64,000 nucleotides of DNA. It comes from CAWKGC01 sp963849005. GTDB taxonomy: Bacteria > Pseudomonadota > Gammaproteobacteria > Burkholderiales > Usitatibacteraceae. Below are positions 47,754 to 56,021 of this stretch, piece after piece (position 1 is the stretch's first letter; every line of letters begins with the position of its first letter). The notes below the pieces were generated by a model. That model did no database searches and had not been told where the DNA came from. It saw only the letters and a program-made list of their open reading frames with translations. Made by a program: the position numbers and the translations under genes. The stretch spans positions 372,001-436,000 of the forward strand of contig CAWKGC010000021.1 of assembly GCA_963849005.1 (NCBI GenBank). Direction: 5' to 3'.

Positions 47754-48141
47754 ATGACAAGGAAAGTCGGCATCTGGATCGACCACCGGGACGCTTACAT
47801 CGTGTCGATCAGCGCGACCGGGGAGGAAACGCAGCGCGTCGAATCCGGCATGGAGAAGCACGTGCGGTTCTCCGGCCACTCGTCCTTCGCCAAGGGCCCG
47901 GGCGAAAACCAGCGCGACAGGCAGTTCGCGGCGCACCTCGGCAAGTACTACGACGAGGTGGTCGCGCGCATCCGCGATGCCGATGCCATCCTGCTCTTCG
48001 GCCCGGGCGAGGCGAAGGGCGAACTGCAGAAGCGCCTTGCCGGCAAGGGCCTGGCCGAAAAGATCCTCGGCGTCGAGACCGCTCGACAAGGTGACCGACC
48101 CCCAGTTCCTGGCGATCGTCCGCAAGCACTACGGCAAGTGA
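47754..48141 (+). CDS. eRF1/Pelota domain-3-like small protein (one frameshift)
   Basis: About 129 residues after correction. It reads TRKVGIWIDHRDAYIVSISA, QRVESGMEKHVRFSGHSSFA, DEVVARIRDADAILLFGPGE, GEAKGELQKRLAGKGLAEKI, ending FLAIVRKHYGK. The GPGEAK motif and order of strands resemble bacterial archaeo-eukaryotic release-factor-like (baeRF) proteins. The break near 48083 is one extra base in GACCGCTCGAC. TACACT at 47708-47713 may be the -10. A host-attachment label seen for related proteins is not supported by sequence. Confidence 0.6.
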
Positions 48142-48193
48142 GCGGGCCGAACCCGCCGGCGCCGCTTGCACGCGCCGACGGGGTGGGGACTAT

Positions 48194-48337
48194 TTATCCG
48201 CGGGCAGTATCCTTGCGGCCCTTGTCCTGGAAGCGCTCGTACAGCACTGCGACCGCGAACGAGATGGCGCCCAGAAGTGCCACGCCTACTGCGCCGAATA
48301 CCAGCAATTGCACCGACCTTGCGTCGAGAAGCAGCAT
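48194..48337 (-). CDS. Small single-pass membrane protein
   Basis: 47 residues: a short N-terminus, one membrane helix (VQLLVFGAVGVALLGAISFA) and a basic C-terminus (YERFQDKGRKDTARG). AAAAGGAG lies 7 bases before ATG 48337, an excellent ribosome site. Convergent with the eRF1-like gene; divergent from the dehalogenase gene. It is too short for most automated calls; function unknown. Confidence 0.65.
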   Translation of the reverse strand: MLLLDARSVQLLVFGAVGVALLGAISFAVAVLYERFQDKGRKDTARG

Positions 48338-48445
48338 GATGTGCTCCTTTTCCAGCTTTGCACTTTACGTGCGGTGATACCAAGCTAACCGAAAACTCTA
48401 GAGTCTTAACTCCAATCAATTTGCGGCCAAAAGGAGGCAAATGCC

Positions 48446-49340
48446 ATGTCCGGCGTCCTGCGCACACCCGATGAACGATTCGCGAACCTGCCGGGCTACC
48501 CTTTCGCGCCGCACTACCTCGGAAGACCTCGATGGCTGCGCGGGCCTGCGCATCCATTACCTCGACGAAGGCCCGCGCGATGCGGCCAAGGTGTTCCTCT
48601 GCCTGCACGGGCAGCCGACCTGGAGCTATCTCTACCGGCGCATGATCCCGGTGTTCACGGCGGCCGGCCACCGCGTGGTGGCGCCGGACCTGCCCGGATT
48701 CGGCAGGAGCGACAAGCCGGCCGACGATGCGCGCTACACCTTCATGTTCCACCGCGACATGCTGAAGAACCTCGTCCTTCGCCTCGACCTGCGCAATGTC
48801 GTCCTCGTGGTGCAGGACTGGGGCGGGCTGCTCGGGCTGACCCTGCCGATGGAAATGCCGGAGCGCTTTTCCGGCCTCCTCATCATGAACACGGCGTTTG
48901 CGACCGGAGACGTGCCGCTGGGGCAGGGCTTCCTCGACTGGCGCGCCTGGAACAACAAGAACCCCGACATGGCGGTGGGCAAGCTGCTCGCGCGCTCCTG
49001 CCCGCAGCTCACGCCGGCGGAGGCGGCCGCCTACGATGCGCCATTCCCCGACGCCTCGTTCAAGGGCGGGGTGCGGCGCTTTCCCAACCTCGTGCCCGAC
49101 CATCCCGATGCCGAGGGCGCAGCGCTGTCGCGGCAAGCGCGCGATTGGTTTCGCACCTCCTGGGCGGGCAAGACCTTCATGGCCGTCGGCATGAAGGACC
49201 CGGTGCTGGGCCCGCCCGTGATGCGCGCGATGGCGAAGATGATCCGCAACTGCCCGCCGCCGCTTGAAGTGGCGGAGGGCGGCCACTTCGTGCAGGAATG
49301 GGGCGAGGAGGTCGCTCGCGCGGCCCTCGAGGTGCTGTAG
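48446..49340 (+). CDS. Haloalkane dehalogenase, DhlA-like (HLD-I; one frameshift)
   Basis: About 297 residues. Near-complete match to Xanthobacter DhlA (1,2-dichloroethane dehalogenase) by eye: CLHGQPTWSYLYRRMIPVF, VAPDLPGFGRSDKPADDARY, LVVQDWGGLLGLTLPME (nucleophile Asp and halide-binding Trp), FMAVGMKDPVLGPPVM (acid Asp) and EVAEGGHFVQEWGEEVA (catalytic His). DhlA has Glu where this has Gln in HGQPT. A second cap Trp lies in FLDWRAWNNKNPD. The break near 48520 is one extra G in CTCGGAAGAC. Related hydrolysis of haloalkanes or haloethers is expected; substrate untested. Confidence 0.87.
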
Positions 49341-49404
49341 TCGCGCCGGCACTGCCCCTTGTTTCCGCCGATCATTTCGGCGAATTCGCGCGTGCGTGCT
49401 GCCC

Positions 49405-49842
49405 TCAGCCCGTGACCGTCACTTCGGCAACCAGCTTCCGCTCGCCGCGCAGTGAATTGGAAACCAGGCAGACGTGCTCGGCCTTCTCGAGCAGCTTGCG
49501 CGCCTTTTCGGCGTCGGAAGACGATGGCACCTTGAGGTCGGCAAAGGTCGTATAGCGGGTGAACTGCGTGACGCCGTCGACGCGCTCCAGCACGCCTTCG
49601 ACGCGGCAGGCGACATCGCTCCATTCGAGCTTCGAGGCGCGCGCAACCGCGCGGAAGCTCAGCACGAAGCAGTCGGCAAGCGCTGCGCACAGCAACGTCT
49701 CGGGTGACCACACGTCGCCCGGGCCGTCGAATTCCGGCGGCGGTGCAGACGCGATCTCGGGCAGGCGAGGCGAATTCAAGGCAACAGTGCCTTCCGGAAA
49801 TCCGCTTGCCGTGGCGGTGTAAAAGTGCGGATAGGGGTGCAT
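49405..49842 (-). CDS. OsmC family peroxiredoxin
   Basis: 145 residues. OsmC/Ohr fold with two redox cysteines: WSPETLLCAALADCFVLSF (first Cys region) and KAEHVCLVSNSLRGERK (second). The N-terminal GFPEGTVALNSPRLPEIASA segment matches the OsmC subgroup that includes a dedicated loop. It reduces organic hydroperoxides, probably in the cytoplasm. ATG 49842 is used; no FNR-like site was seen nearby. Confidence 0.85.
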   Translation of the reverse strand: MHPYPHFYTATASGFPEGTVALNSPRLPEIASAPPPEFDGPGDVWSPETLLCAALADCFVLSFRAVARASKLEWSDVACRVEGVLERVDGVTQFTRYTTFADLKVPSSSDAEKARKLLEKAEHVCLVSNSLRGERKLVAEVTVTG

Positions 49843-49957
49843 GGCTCGCCTTTCCTGGTCGACGACCCAATGTTCGCAGGAGTGCGCAGGCCCGGTGTTG
49901 TCGGGGGTCAAGCCCGGTGGTCCGGAAGCCCACGTTCCCCGGAAGGCCGCCCCCCTG

Positions 49958-50131
49958 TTCCAGTAACGGCGGGCTGTCAGCTACAATGCCATTACAGGAT
50001 CATCAGGTAGTGAAGCCTCAGTACCGCCGGCCGGCGAAGTCCGACAGTGGCAGTCGACTCCCTTCCTTGATCGTCGTGACCCGCTTCCGGGTCGGGATTT
50101 GCCCGGACAATCGATATGGAAGGACATGGAC
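49958..50131 (+). promoter_or_regulatory. Promoter and long 5' UTR of the cold-shock gene
   Basis: TTCCAG (49958-49963), 18-base spacer, TACAAT (49982-49987), then about 138 bases of leader before ATG 50132. The leader contains a hairpin GACCCG-CTTC-CGGGTC (50078-50093). Long structured leaders are typical of cspA-type genes and act as RNA thermosensors; the same role is inferred here. Confidence 0.55.
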
Positions 50132-50335
50132 ATGGCTTCAGGTACCGTCAAGTGGTTCAACGACGCGAAGGGTTTCGGCTTCATCACTCCCGATGATGGC
50201 GGCAAGGATCTGTTCGCCCATCACTCGGAAATCCAGGCAACCGGCTTCAAGTCGCTCGCAGAAGGCCAGAAGGTCGAGTACGAGCCGATCCAGGGGCAAA
50301 AGGGTCCGGCGGCTTCCAAGATCCGCCCGATCTGA
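50132..50335 (+). CDS. Cold-shock protein, CspA family
   Basis: 67 residues, a single cold-shock domain. RNP1 reads KGFGFITPDDGG and RNP2 DLFAHHSEIQATGF, both conserved aromatic-rich nucleic-acid-binding strips. It is a single-stranded nucleic-acid chaperone. ATG 50132 follows a strong AAGGACATGGAC region. The preceding leader is about 138 bases. Confidence 0.95.
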   Translation: MASGTVKWFNDAKGFGFITPDDGGKDLFAHHSEIQATGFKSLAEGQKVEYEPIQGQKGPAASKIRPI

Positions 50336-50437
50336 TCGAGGCGGCGCCTTGAAGTAGCTGGCGCCTGCCCGGGGCCGGGAGCGGGAGGGGGAGGGCGACG
50401 CCATTGAATGGCGCCCGCCCCGCCCCCATCTCGCTTC

Positions 50438-51257
50438 ATGCCCTTCCTCCTCATCGCGTGCATCGCACTGCTGGTCATCGCGTGGCTGCTCGCAGGTCCG
50501 TTCATTGCCGATCGCCGGCGCAAGAGGCTGCGCGCGCAGCCGTTCCCCGCGGCCTGGCGTGAGATCGTCCGGCGGCGTGTTCCCTATCTGCCGCCGCCTT
50601 CCGCCCGACCTCCGGGCCCAGCTCGAGAAGCACATCCAGGTCTTCGTCGCGGAAAAGGCGTTCATCGGCTGCGGCGGCCTCGAAATTTCCGATGAAGTGC
50701 GCGTCACCATCGCCGCGCAAGCGTGCCTGCTGATCCTCAATCGAAAGACGGACTACTATCCGAACCTGCGGCAGGTCCTCGTCTATCCGGGTGCATTCAT
50801 CGTCGAACGATTGCGGCCGGAACCCTCGGGCGTCCTGCAGGAGGAAAGGCAGGCGCTCTCCGGGGAGTCCTGGACGCAGGGCCAGGTGGTGATTTCGTGG
50901 GAAGACGCGCTCGAGGGCGCCGCGGTCGTGGACGATGGCCGCAACGTGGTGATCCACGAATTCGCGCACCAGCTCGACCAGCAAAAAGGCTATGCCAACG
51001 GCGCGCCGTGGCTGGGGCGGCGCGATCGCTATGCGCGCTGGTCCCGGGTGCTGGGCGAGGAATTCGGCCGGCTGCAGGAACAGGCGCTCACCCAGCAGCC
51101 CTCCCTCTTCAGCAGTTACGGCGCGACCAACCCGGCGGAATTCTTCGCCGTCGTCTCGGAAGTCTTTTTCGAGCAGCCGCGGGAAATGGCGGCGATGCAT
51201 CCGTCGCTGTATGCGGAGCTTCGGGACTTCTACCGGGTGGATCCCCTGGCCTGGTAA
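50438..51257 (+). CDS. mtfA: MtfA-like zinc peptidase (one frameshift)
   Basis: About 273 residues. An N-terminal membrane helix (FLLIACIALLVIAWLLAGPF) precedes an M90/DUF980 domain: QVFVAEKAFIGCGGLEISDE, AFIVERLRPEPSGVLQEERQ, the zinc motif NVVIHEFAHQLDQQKGYANG (HEFAH) and NPAEFFAVVSEVFFEQPREM (third Glu). In E. coli MtfA cleaves and titrates Mlc in glucose-transport control; the membrane anchor here is unlike that protein. The break near 50591 is one extra C before RRLPPDLRAQ. ATG 50408 is an alternative start. Confidence 0.85.
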
Positions 51258-51712
51258 GCCGCGACCGCGCGCTCCAGGTCCTGCAACTCCTCGCAGGGCA
51301 GCAGGCAGATCTGCTTCAGCGCGGCGAGGTGCTTCTGCGCGCCCGGCAGGTCACCCACCAGGAGGTAGGTCTCGCCGATGTACTCGTGCGCGCCGCGATG
51401 GCGCGGATCGATCTCGATCGCGCGCTTGTAGTGCCTGAACGCGGCGTCGTACTGCTTCAGGTTGCGGTAGGAAAAGCCGAGGATGTTCTGCAGGTCCGCG
51501 TGGTCGGGGTGGCGCTTCTCCGCGAGGGTGAACAGCCGCGCGGCCTCGGCCCAGTCCTTCTTCTCGACCGCCTTCTTGCCCGCGGCGTAATCCTCGTCGC
51601 GCTTGGCGAGATCGGGATCCGCCTCGTAAGGGTCGGCGGCGGCAATCGGGGCGAAGGCCGCGATCGCCGCGCACAACAGGGTTGCGCGGGTGAGCCGGGC
51701 GGCGCCGCTCAC
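51230..51712 (-). CDS. TPR repeat protein, exported
   Basis: 160 residues: signal peptide (LLCAAIAAFAPIAAADPYEA), then TPRs such as LAEKRHPDHADLQNILGFSY, HYKRAIEIDPRHRGAHEYIG and EAARLFTLAEKRHPDH. Its C-terminus overlaps the convergent mtfA gene by 28 bases. ATG 51712 overlaps the stop of the upstream large TPR gene by 4 bases, so these two TPR genes are coupled. A protein-interaction scaffold in the periplasm is likely. Confidence 0.8.
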   Translation of the reverse strand: MSGAARLTRATLLCAAIAAFAPIAAADPYEADPDLAKRDEDYAAGKKAVEKKDWAEAARLFTLAEKRHPDHADLQNILGFSYRNLKQYDAAFRHYKRAIEIDPRHRGAHEYIGETYLLVGDLPGAQKHLAALKQICLLPCEELQDLERAVAAYQARGSTR

Positions 51713-53303
51713 CGCAGCGCGAGCTTCTTCGCGCTTGCGATCTCGGGCCGCGTGCCGTCACCGTCCTTCGCCAGTGCCAGGAGCTTCTGGTAGTAGGCGG
51801 CAGCCTGCGCCTTGTCGCCTGCCATTTCCGCGGCGCGCGCGGAGCCAAGGTAATTGCGGAAGCGGTTGGGCTCGCGAAGCTGCGAGGCCTCGAACTCCTT
51901 CAAGCGCCGCCTGCGGGTTGCTTCAACTCCAGCAGCATCTCGCCCAGCAGCTCGCGCGCGGGTACGATGCGGCCCGGCGTGACGATGTGCTTCTCGTTCC
52001 TGTCCTCGAGGTCGGCGGCGGCGCGCATGAACTTGAGCGCCTCCTCGTTCTTGCCTTCGCCCAGCGCGATCCATCCCGCCACGGCCAGCCTCTGGATCTC
52101 GACTTCGGTGGCCCAGTAGTTGTTCTTCGCGGCGAGCAGCGCCTTGTGAATGGCCTCCAATTCGCCGGCGTCCTTGCGCGCCGCGACCAGGTCGCCGCTG
52201 CGCGCCGCGCCGATGCTGCGCGCAAAATAAGTGATGGCCTCGACGAAGGGGTACTTGGTGCCCGGCGGCTGCAACATCGCCGCGTCTTTCCAGGCGCCGC
52301 GCTCCATGGCGTAGCGCGCCGGCATCGCCGCGATGGCGTAGGGCGCGGTGAAGCGCGCGGGGCTTGCGCCTGTGACTTTCATCGCTTCTTCGATGCTGCG
52401 GCGAGCGTCGGCGTCGCGTGCGAGTTGCAGGTACGCATACACCATGTAGTCGACCGCGTGATACGCCTCGTCGGGCTCGTTGCCCGCCTTGGCGACGTCT
52501 CTCGATCGCTCGTTGGTCGCGACGGATTCCTGCCATGAGCCCACGCGCGTGAAGATGTGCGAGGGCATGTGCAGCGCGTGCGGCGCTGCAGGCGCGATAC
52601 CGGCATAGCGGCGTGCGGCGTCAAGCCCCTTGTCGGCAATCGGCGGCGCGTCGTAGCTGTGGATGAGGTAGTGCGCCACGCCGGGATGGTCGGGATACTT
52701 CCGGAACTCCGGCTCGAGGATGGCGGCCGCCTTGAGGTACGCCGCGTAAGTCTGGTCGGCCTGCGTCTGCGTCCCCGCGATGTAAAGCGCGGAGAAGATG
52801 CGCGCCTCGTCGTCTGCGGGGTAGCGTGCGGCCAGCGCCTCGAAGGCCATGGCGCGCGAGGCTTGCCGTTCCTTCTCGGGGCGCGTCGCGAAGTCCTTGT
52901 AGTAGGCCGCGACGGCTTCGATGTAGTCGCGCTCGCGCTCGGTTTTCGCGCCGATGCGGCGTCCCTGGTCGATGGCGGCCTGCGCGTCGACGGCGCCCTT
53001 GGGCGAAGCGCCCTGGCCGGCGAGCGGATTCGACATCAGGATGGAGGCGATGCCCCAGGCGGCAATCGCGCACTGCGGATCGTCTTCGAGCACGTGGCGG
53101 AAGGCCTTCTCGCCGGCCGAATACCAGAAGGAATGCAGCATGGCGACGGCCTTCTCGAAGTCGGCCTGCACCTTCGGGTTGCAACTGGTCGGGAAGGCCA
53201 CCTTGCCGAGCGGGCCGGTTTCCTTGTCCGTGTCGTGGGCTTGTGCCGGGGCGCTCAGTGCAAGGGCAAGAAGAAGGGGGAGATGCGACAGGCGGAGATT
53301 CAT
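51709..53303 (-). CDS. TPR-rich exported protein (one frameshift)
   Basis: About 530 residues. Signal peptide (LSHLPLLLALALSAPAQAHD), then helical repeats: CNPKVQADFEKAVAMLHSFW, GEKAFRHVLEDDPQCAIAAW, IFTRVGSWQESVATNERSRD and the last segments ending KLLALAKDGDGTRPEIASAK. The frame breaks near 51905-51912; joining frames gives LKQPA...LKEFEASQLREPNRFR. This pattern is common in exported TPR proteins of unknown function. Coupled to the downstream TPR gene. Confidence 0.75.
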
Positions 53304-53509
53304 GGTGTTCTCCTGTGGTGAGGCGAGGGGGCTGCCAAGCGCGCTACAGTGCGCCGAAGGGTGGGGGGTGTCAATCGCGGAAAAGGGTTGCCTGGCCGAT
53401 GTCCGCCGCCGGCGAATTCCGTCATGATGACGGCTTGCGGGCGCACCCTTTGCCGCCCGCCGCCCCATTCAATTGAGCCGGCACCCGATCACCAACTTCC
53501 AGAGAGAAA

Positions 53510-53845
53510 ATGAAACCTCCCGAGTCCCCCCGCAAGGCGCAGATCGACGCCTTGCTGCTCAAGTTCCCCGGCGTCACAGGCAAGAAGATCAACGGGCTGG
53601 ACGCCTACTTCGTCAGCGACAAGATGTTCGCCTGCATCAGCGGCAACGGCGTCGGGCTGCGCCTGCCCGTGGCGGTTGCGACCGAGCTGCAGTTCTCGCG
53701 GGAGAACGTCGTTCCCTTCATGCCGGGCGGCACGGCCAGCACGCGGGAATGGATACAGATCGACCGCGAAGATGCGGCCGACTACGCGAAGGACCTCGAG
53801 CTCTTCCAGGCCTCGCTCGATTTCGTCAAGGCCGGGCGGCGCTAG
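53510..53845 (+). CDS. TfoX/YjbR-like small protein
   Basis: 111 residues: LLLKFPGVTGKKINGLDAYF, VSDKMFACISGNGVGLRLPV and EWIQIDREDAADYAKDLELF. This resembles the TfoX N-terminal/MmcQ-YjbR type alpha-beta fold of unknown biochemical activity. AGAGAGAAA precedes ATG 53510. Its stop is followed after 6 bases by the methyltransferase gene on the same strand. Confidence 0.7.
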   Translation: MKPPESPRKAQIDALLLKFPGVTGKKINGLDAYFVSDKMFACISGNGVGLRLPVAVATELQFSRENVVPFMPGGTASTREWIQIDREDAADYAKDLELFQASLDFVKAGRR

Positions 53846-53851
53846 TCCCGG

Positions 53852-54493
53852 ATGGCGCGCGTTCCTCCCGAGCTTGGCCCGCAGGATCTCGAAATGATCG
53901 GTGCCGGTACGCTTGGACACTACAACGGCAGCGCCGATTCTTTTCGCGAAGGTACCCGCGACCACGACGTGCGGCAGAACATCGACGCGCTGCTGCGCCA
54001 TATCGAGGGCGCAGCGCCGTTCGCCATCCTCGACTTTGGGTGCGGCCCCGGCCGGGACCTCAAGGCCTTCACCGCACTGGGCCACGTCGCGATCGGGCTC
54101 GACGGCGCGGAGCGCTTCGTCGCGATGGCGCGTGCCGACAGCGGCTGCGAGGTGTGGCAGCAGGATTTCCTCAAGCTCGATCTTCCCGCCAACCGCTTCG
54201 ACGGCATCTTCGCCAACGCCGCGCTCTTCCACGTCCCGCGCCAGGAGCTGCCGCGCGTGCTCCGGGAATTGCGCGCCACCCTCAAGCCGCGCGGCGTGCT
54301 CTTCAGTTCCAACCCGCGCGGCAACGACGAGGAAGAGTGGAACCGGGGCCGCTACGGCTCGTACCACTGCCTTGAAACCTGGCGCAGCGCGATGGTGGAC
54401 GCGGGGTTTACGGAACTCGAGCATTACTACCGGCCGCCGGGACTGCCGCGCGAGCAGCAGCCGTGGCTCGCGAGCGTGTGGCGGCGCAGTTGA
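53852..54493 (+). CDS. Class I SAM-dependent methyltransferase
   Basis: 213 residues. SAM motif I appears as FAILDFGCGPGRDLKAFTAL, followed by VAIGLDGAERFVAMARADSG, QDFLKLDLPANRFDGIFAN and VLRELRATLKPRGVLFSSNP. The small HYNGSADSFREGTRDHD segment near the N-terminus is a family sign. The acceptor is unknown. ATG 53852 is used; ATG 53894 (MIGAGTLGHYN) is possible. The stop TGA overlaps a following ATG (TGATG). Confidence 0.88.
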   Translation: MARVPPELGPQDLEMIGAGTLGHYNGSADSFREGTRDHDVRQNIDALLRHIEGAAPFAILDFGCGPGRDLKAFTALGHVAIGLDGAERFVAMARADSGCEVWQQDFLKLDLPANRFDGIFANAALFHVPRQELPRVLRELRATLKPRGVLFSSNPRGNDEEEWNRGRYGSYHCLETWRSAMVDAGFTELEHYYRPPGLPREQQPWLASVWRRS

Positions 54494-54735
54494 TGCCCGA
54501 CGCGCTCGAAAAGTTTGCCAACGCGATCGAAGCCCTCGTGGACAAGACCGGCCGCCCCCGGGAAGTGCAGCTTCCCAGGAGCGGCGTCGTGCATGTCTCC
54601 ATGATTCGTACGGCCTGCGGCCGGCGACGGGAAATTACTTCTTGGCGGCGGGCTTCTGCGATTCCGGAAGCACGTCCCACTTGCCGCGGGAGTCGACAGC
54701 AAGGACGCAGTCGGCGCCTGCCTCGCATTTCGTGA
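54493..54735 (+). CDS. Possible small coupled reading frame
   Basis: Starts in the TGATG overlap of the methyltransferase stop: MPDALEKFANAIEALVDKTG then RPREVQLPRSGVVHVSMIRT. The first 40 residues look protein-like, but the remainder runs into the antisense of the cupin gene and becomes arginine-rich. It may be a short gene truncated by an indel or a chance frame. Confidence 0.3.
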   Translation: MPDALEKFANAIEALVDKTGRPREVQLPRSGVVHVSMIRTACGRRREITSWRRASAIPEARPTCRGSRQQGRSRRLPRIS

Positions 54736-55099
54736 TGTGCTGCTTCTTGCCCACGAACGAGAAGTAGGAGCCGGCCGGAAGCCTGGTGTCTTTCCCGTCC
54801 ACGGTGAACACCACCGTGCCGGAAAGCACCGTTACATAGTGATCGGGTGTGTGGTGGTGCAGGGGCGCCACGAATCCGCCCGACAACTTGAGCATGGAAT
54901 GATGCGGTCCCTTGGCGGGATTGCCCTGCAGGACGGCCATCTGCACGCCCGGGAAGCCCGGCACGTCGCCCCACTTGAGGTCGCTGGCGGGGATCAGGAC
55001 CGCGCTGCCGCCCTTGGGGGCGTCCTTCGCCGTTGCGAGCGGCGCAAACAGGGTGGCCGCCAACGTCATTGCAAAAGCTGCTGCGATGCGCTTCTTCAT
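54635..55099 (-). CDS. Exported cupin domain protein
   Basis: 154 residues with a signal peptide (AAAFAMTLAATLFAPLATAK) and one cupin: SAVLIPASDLKWGDVPGFPG, GGFVAPLHHHTPDHYVTVLS (metal His cluster HHH and a later H), GTVVFTVDGKDTRLPAGSYF and FVGKKQHITKCEAGADCVLA. AGGAGGATTCG precedes ATG 55099. A periplasmic metal-binding enzyme or sensor of unknown substrate. Confidence 0.85.
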   Translation of the reverse strand: MKKRIAAAFAMTLAATLFAPLATAKDAPKGGSAVLIPASDLKWGDVPGFPGVQMAVLQGNPAKGPHHSMLKLSGGFVAPLHHHTPDHYVTVLSGTVVFTVDGKDTRLPAGSYFSFVGKKQHITKCEAGADCVLAVDSRGKWDVLPESQKPAAKK

Positions 55100-55226
55100 C
55101 GAATCCTCCTTGGCTTGGTTGGACTGCCTCGCGCCTTGTGGGCGTGCGTTGCAGTCTACTCTTGGGAGGAGCGAATGGCTCGAAAGCGGCCGGCTTCCGG
55201 CCGGGGACTGGAAAGCCCTGTCGTTT

Positions 55227-55961
55227 CTACCGTACCAGCCCAACCATCCAGTTGGAGGTGGCGAGCCACGCATCGGTCTGCAGGATCGCGAAGCGGATGG
55301 GGAGCGAGAGGACCAGCACCAGCCCGCCCCAGAGCGTCACCGGATGCAGGCGCCCCAGCGTCTTCCAGTCCCACACCACCAGCGGCACCACGAAGAGCGT
55401 TGCGGCGACGATCAGGACGGGCGGGGGAAGGCCGAAGAAAATCACCAGTCGCGCGATTGCCGGCGGCAGCATGGCCAGCGTCGCCAGCAGCATCAGGCGC
55501 TTGTGGCTCTGCGCGTCGCGCCGCGCGCGGATCGCGAGGACGAAGAACGCGGCGAACAGCCCGATGGCAACCAGCGGCACGAGCAGGAAACGGCGAGGGT
55601 CTATGCCGTCGGGTCCCACGCCGCGCACGACTCCCTGGAACGCGGTCAGCGTGCCGATCACCACCAGCAGCGCCGCCAGCGCCGCGCCCGCCATGCCGAG
55701 CTTCCGGTGCAGGTCGATGCGCCGTGCCGCCACCAGCCGCACCTGCGCGAGGAGCAGCAGCAACCAGCCGGTGAAGAGGATGCCGTGCAGGTGGATGAGC
55801 GGCGTCAGCCCCGGATCGGACGCCGGCACCGGGAAGAAGGAACGCAGGTAATAGGATCGCGCGAACCCCGCGAGGGCAACCAGCAGGATCGCGACCGCCA
55901 TGCCGCTGAAGAAATTGCGCTCGGCGTTTCGGTTATCAGGCATCGAAGCGATCGTCGCCAT
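55227..55961 (-). CDS. Seven-helix membrane protein of unknown function
   Basis: About 244 residues with about seven membrane segments, for example FSGMAVAILLVALAGFARSY, LIHLHGILFTGWLLLLLAQV, LGMAGAALAALLVVIGTLTA and LLVPLVAIGLFAAFFVLAIR. IHLHGILFTGW and DLHRKLG (with paired His residues) resemble the DUF2306/heme-associated membrane proteins. ATG 55961, with GGGAGGAA upstream. It may bind heme through the conserved His residues; this is inference. Confidence 0.65.
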   Translation of the reverse strand: MATIASMPDNRNAERNFFSGMAVAILLVALAGFARSYYLRSFFPVPASDPGLTPLIHLHGILFTGWLLLLLAQVRLVAARRIDLHRKLGMAGAALAALLVVIGTLTAFQGVVRGVGPDGIDPRRFLLVPLVAIGLFAAFFVLAIRARRDAQSHKRLMLLATLAMLPPAIARLVIFFGLPPPVLIVAATLFVVPLVVWDWKTLGRLHPVTLWGGLVLVLSLPIRFAILQTDAWLATSNWMVGLVR

Positions 55962-56021
55962 GGCCGTTCCTCCCTTTTGGAGCCGCAGCATGGCAGAGAC
56001 CTCATGCGCGCGCCAGAACAT

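Noticed and set aside
53419..53433. Palindrome CCGTCATGATGACGG before the TfoX/YjbR-like gene
   Set aside because: Short and without a matching -10 or second site; could be chance in this base composition.
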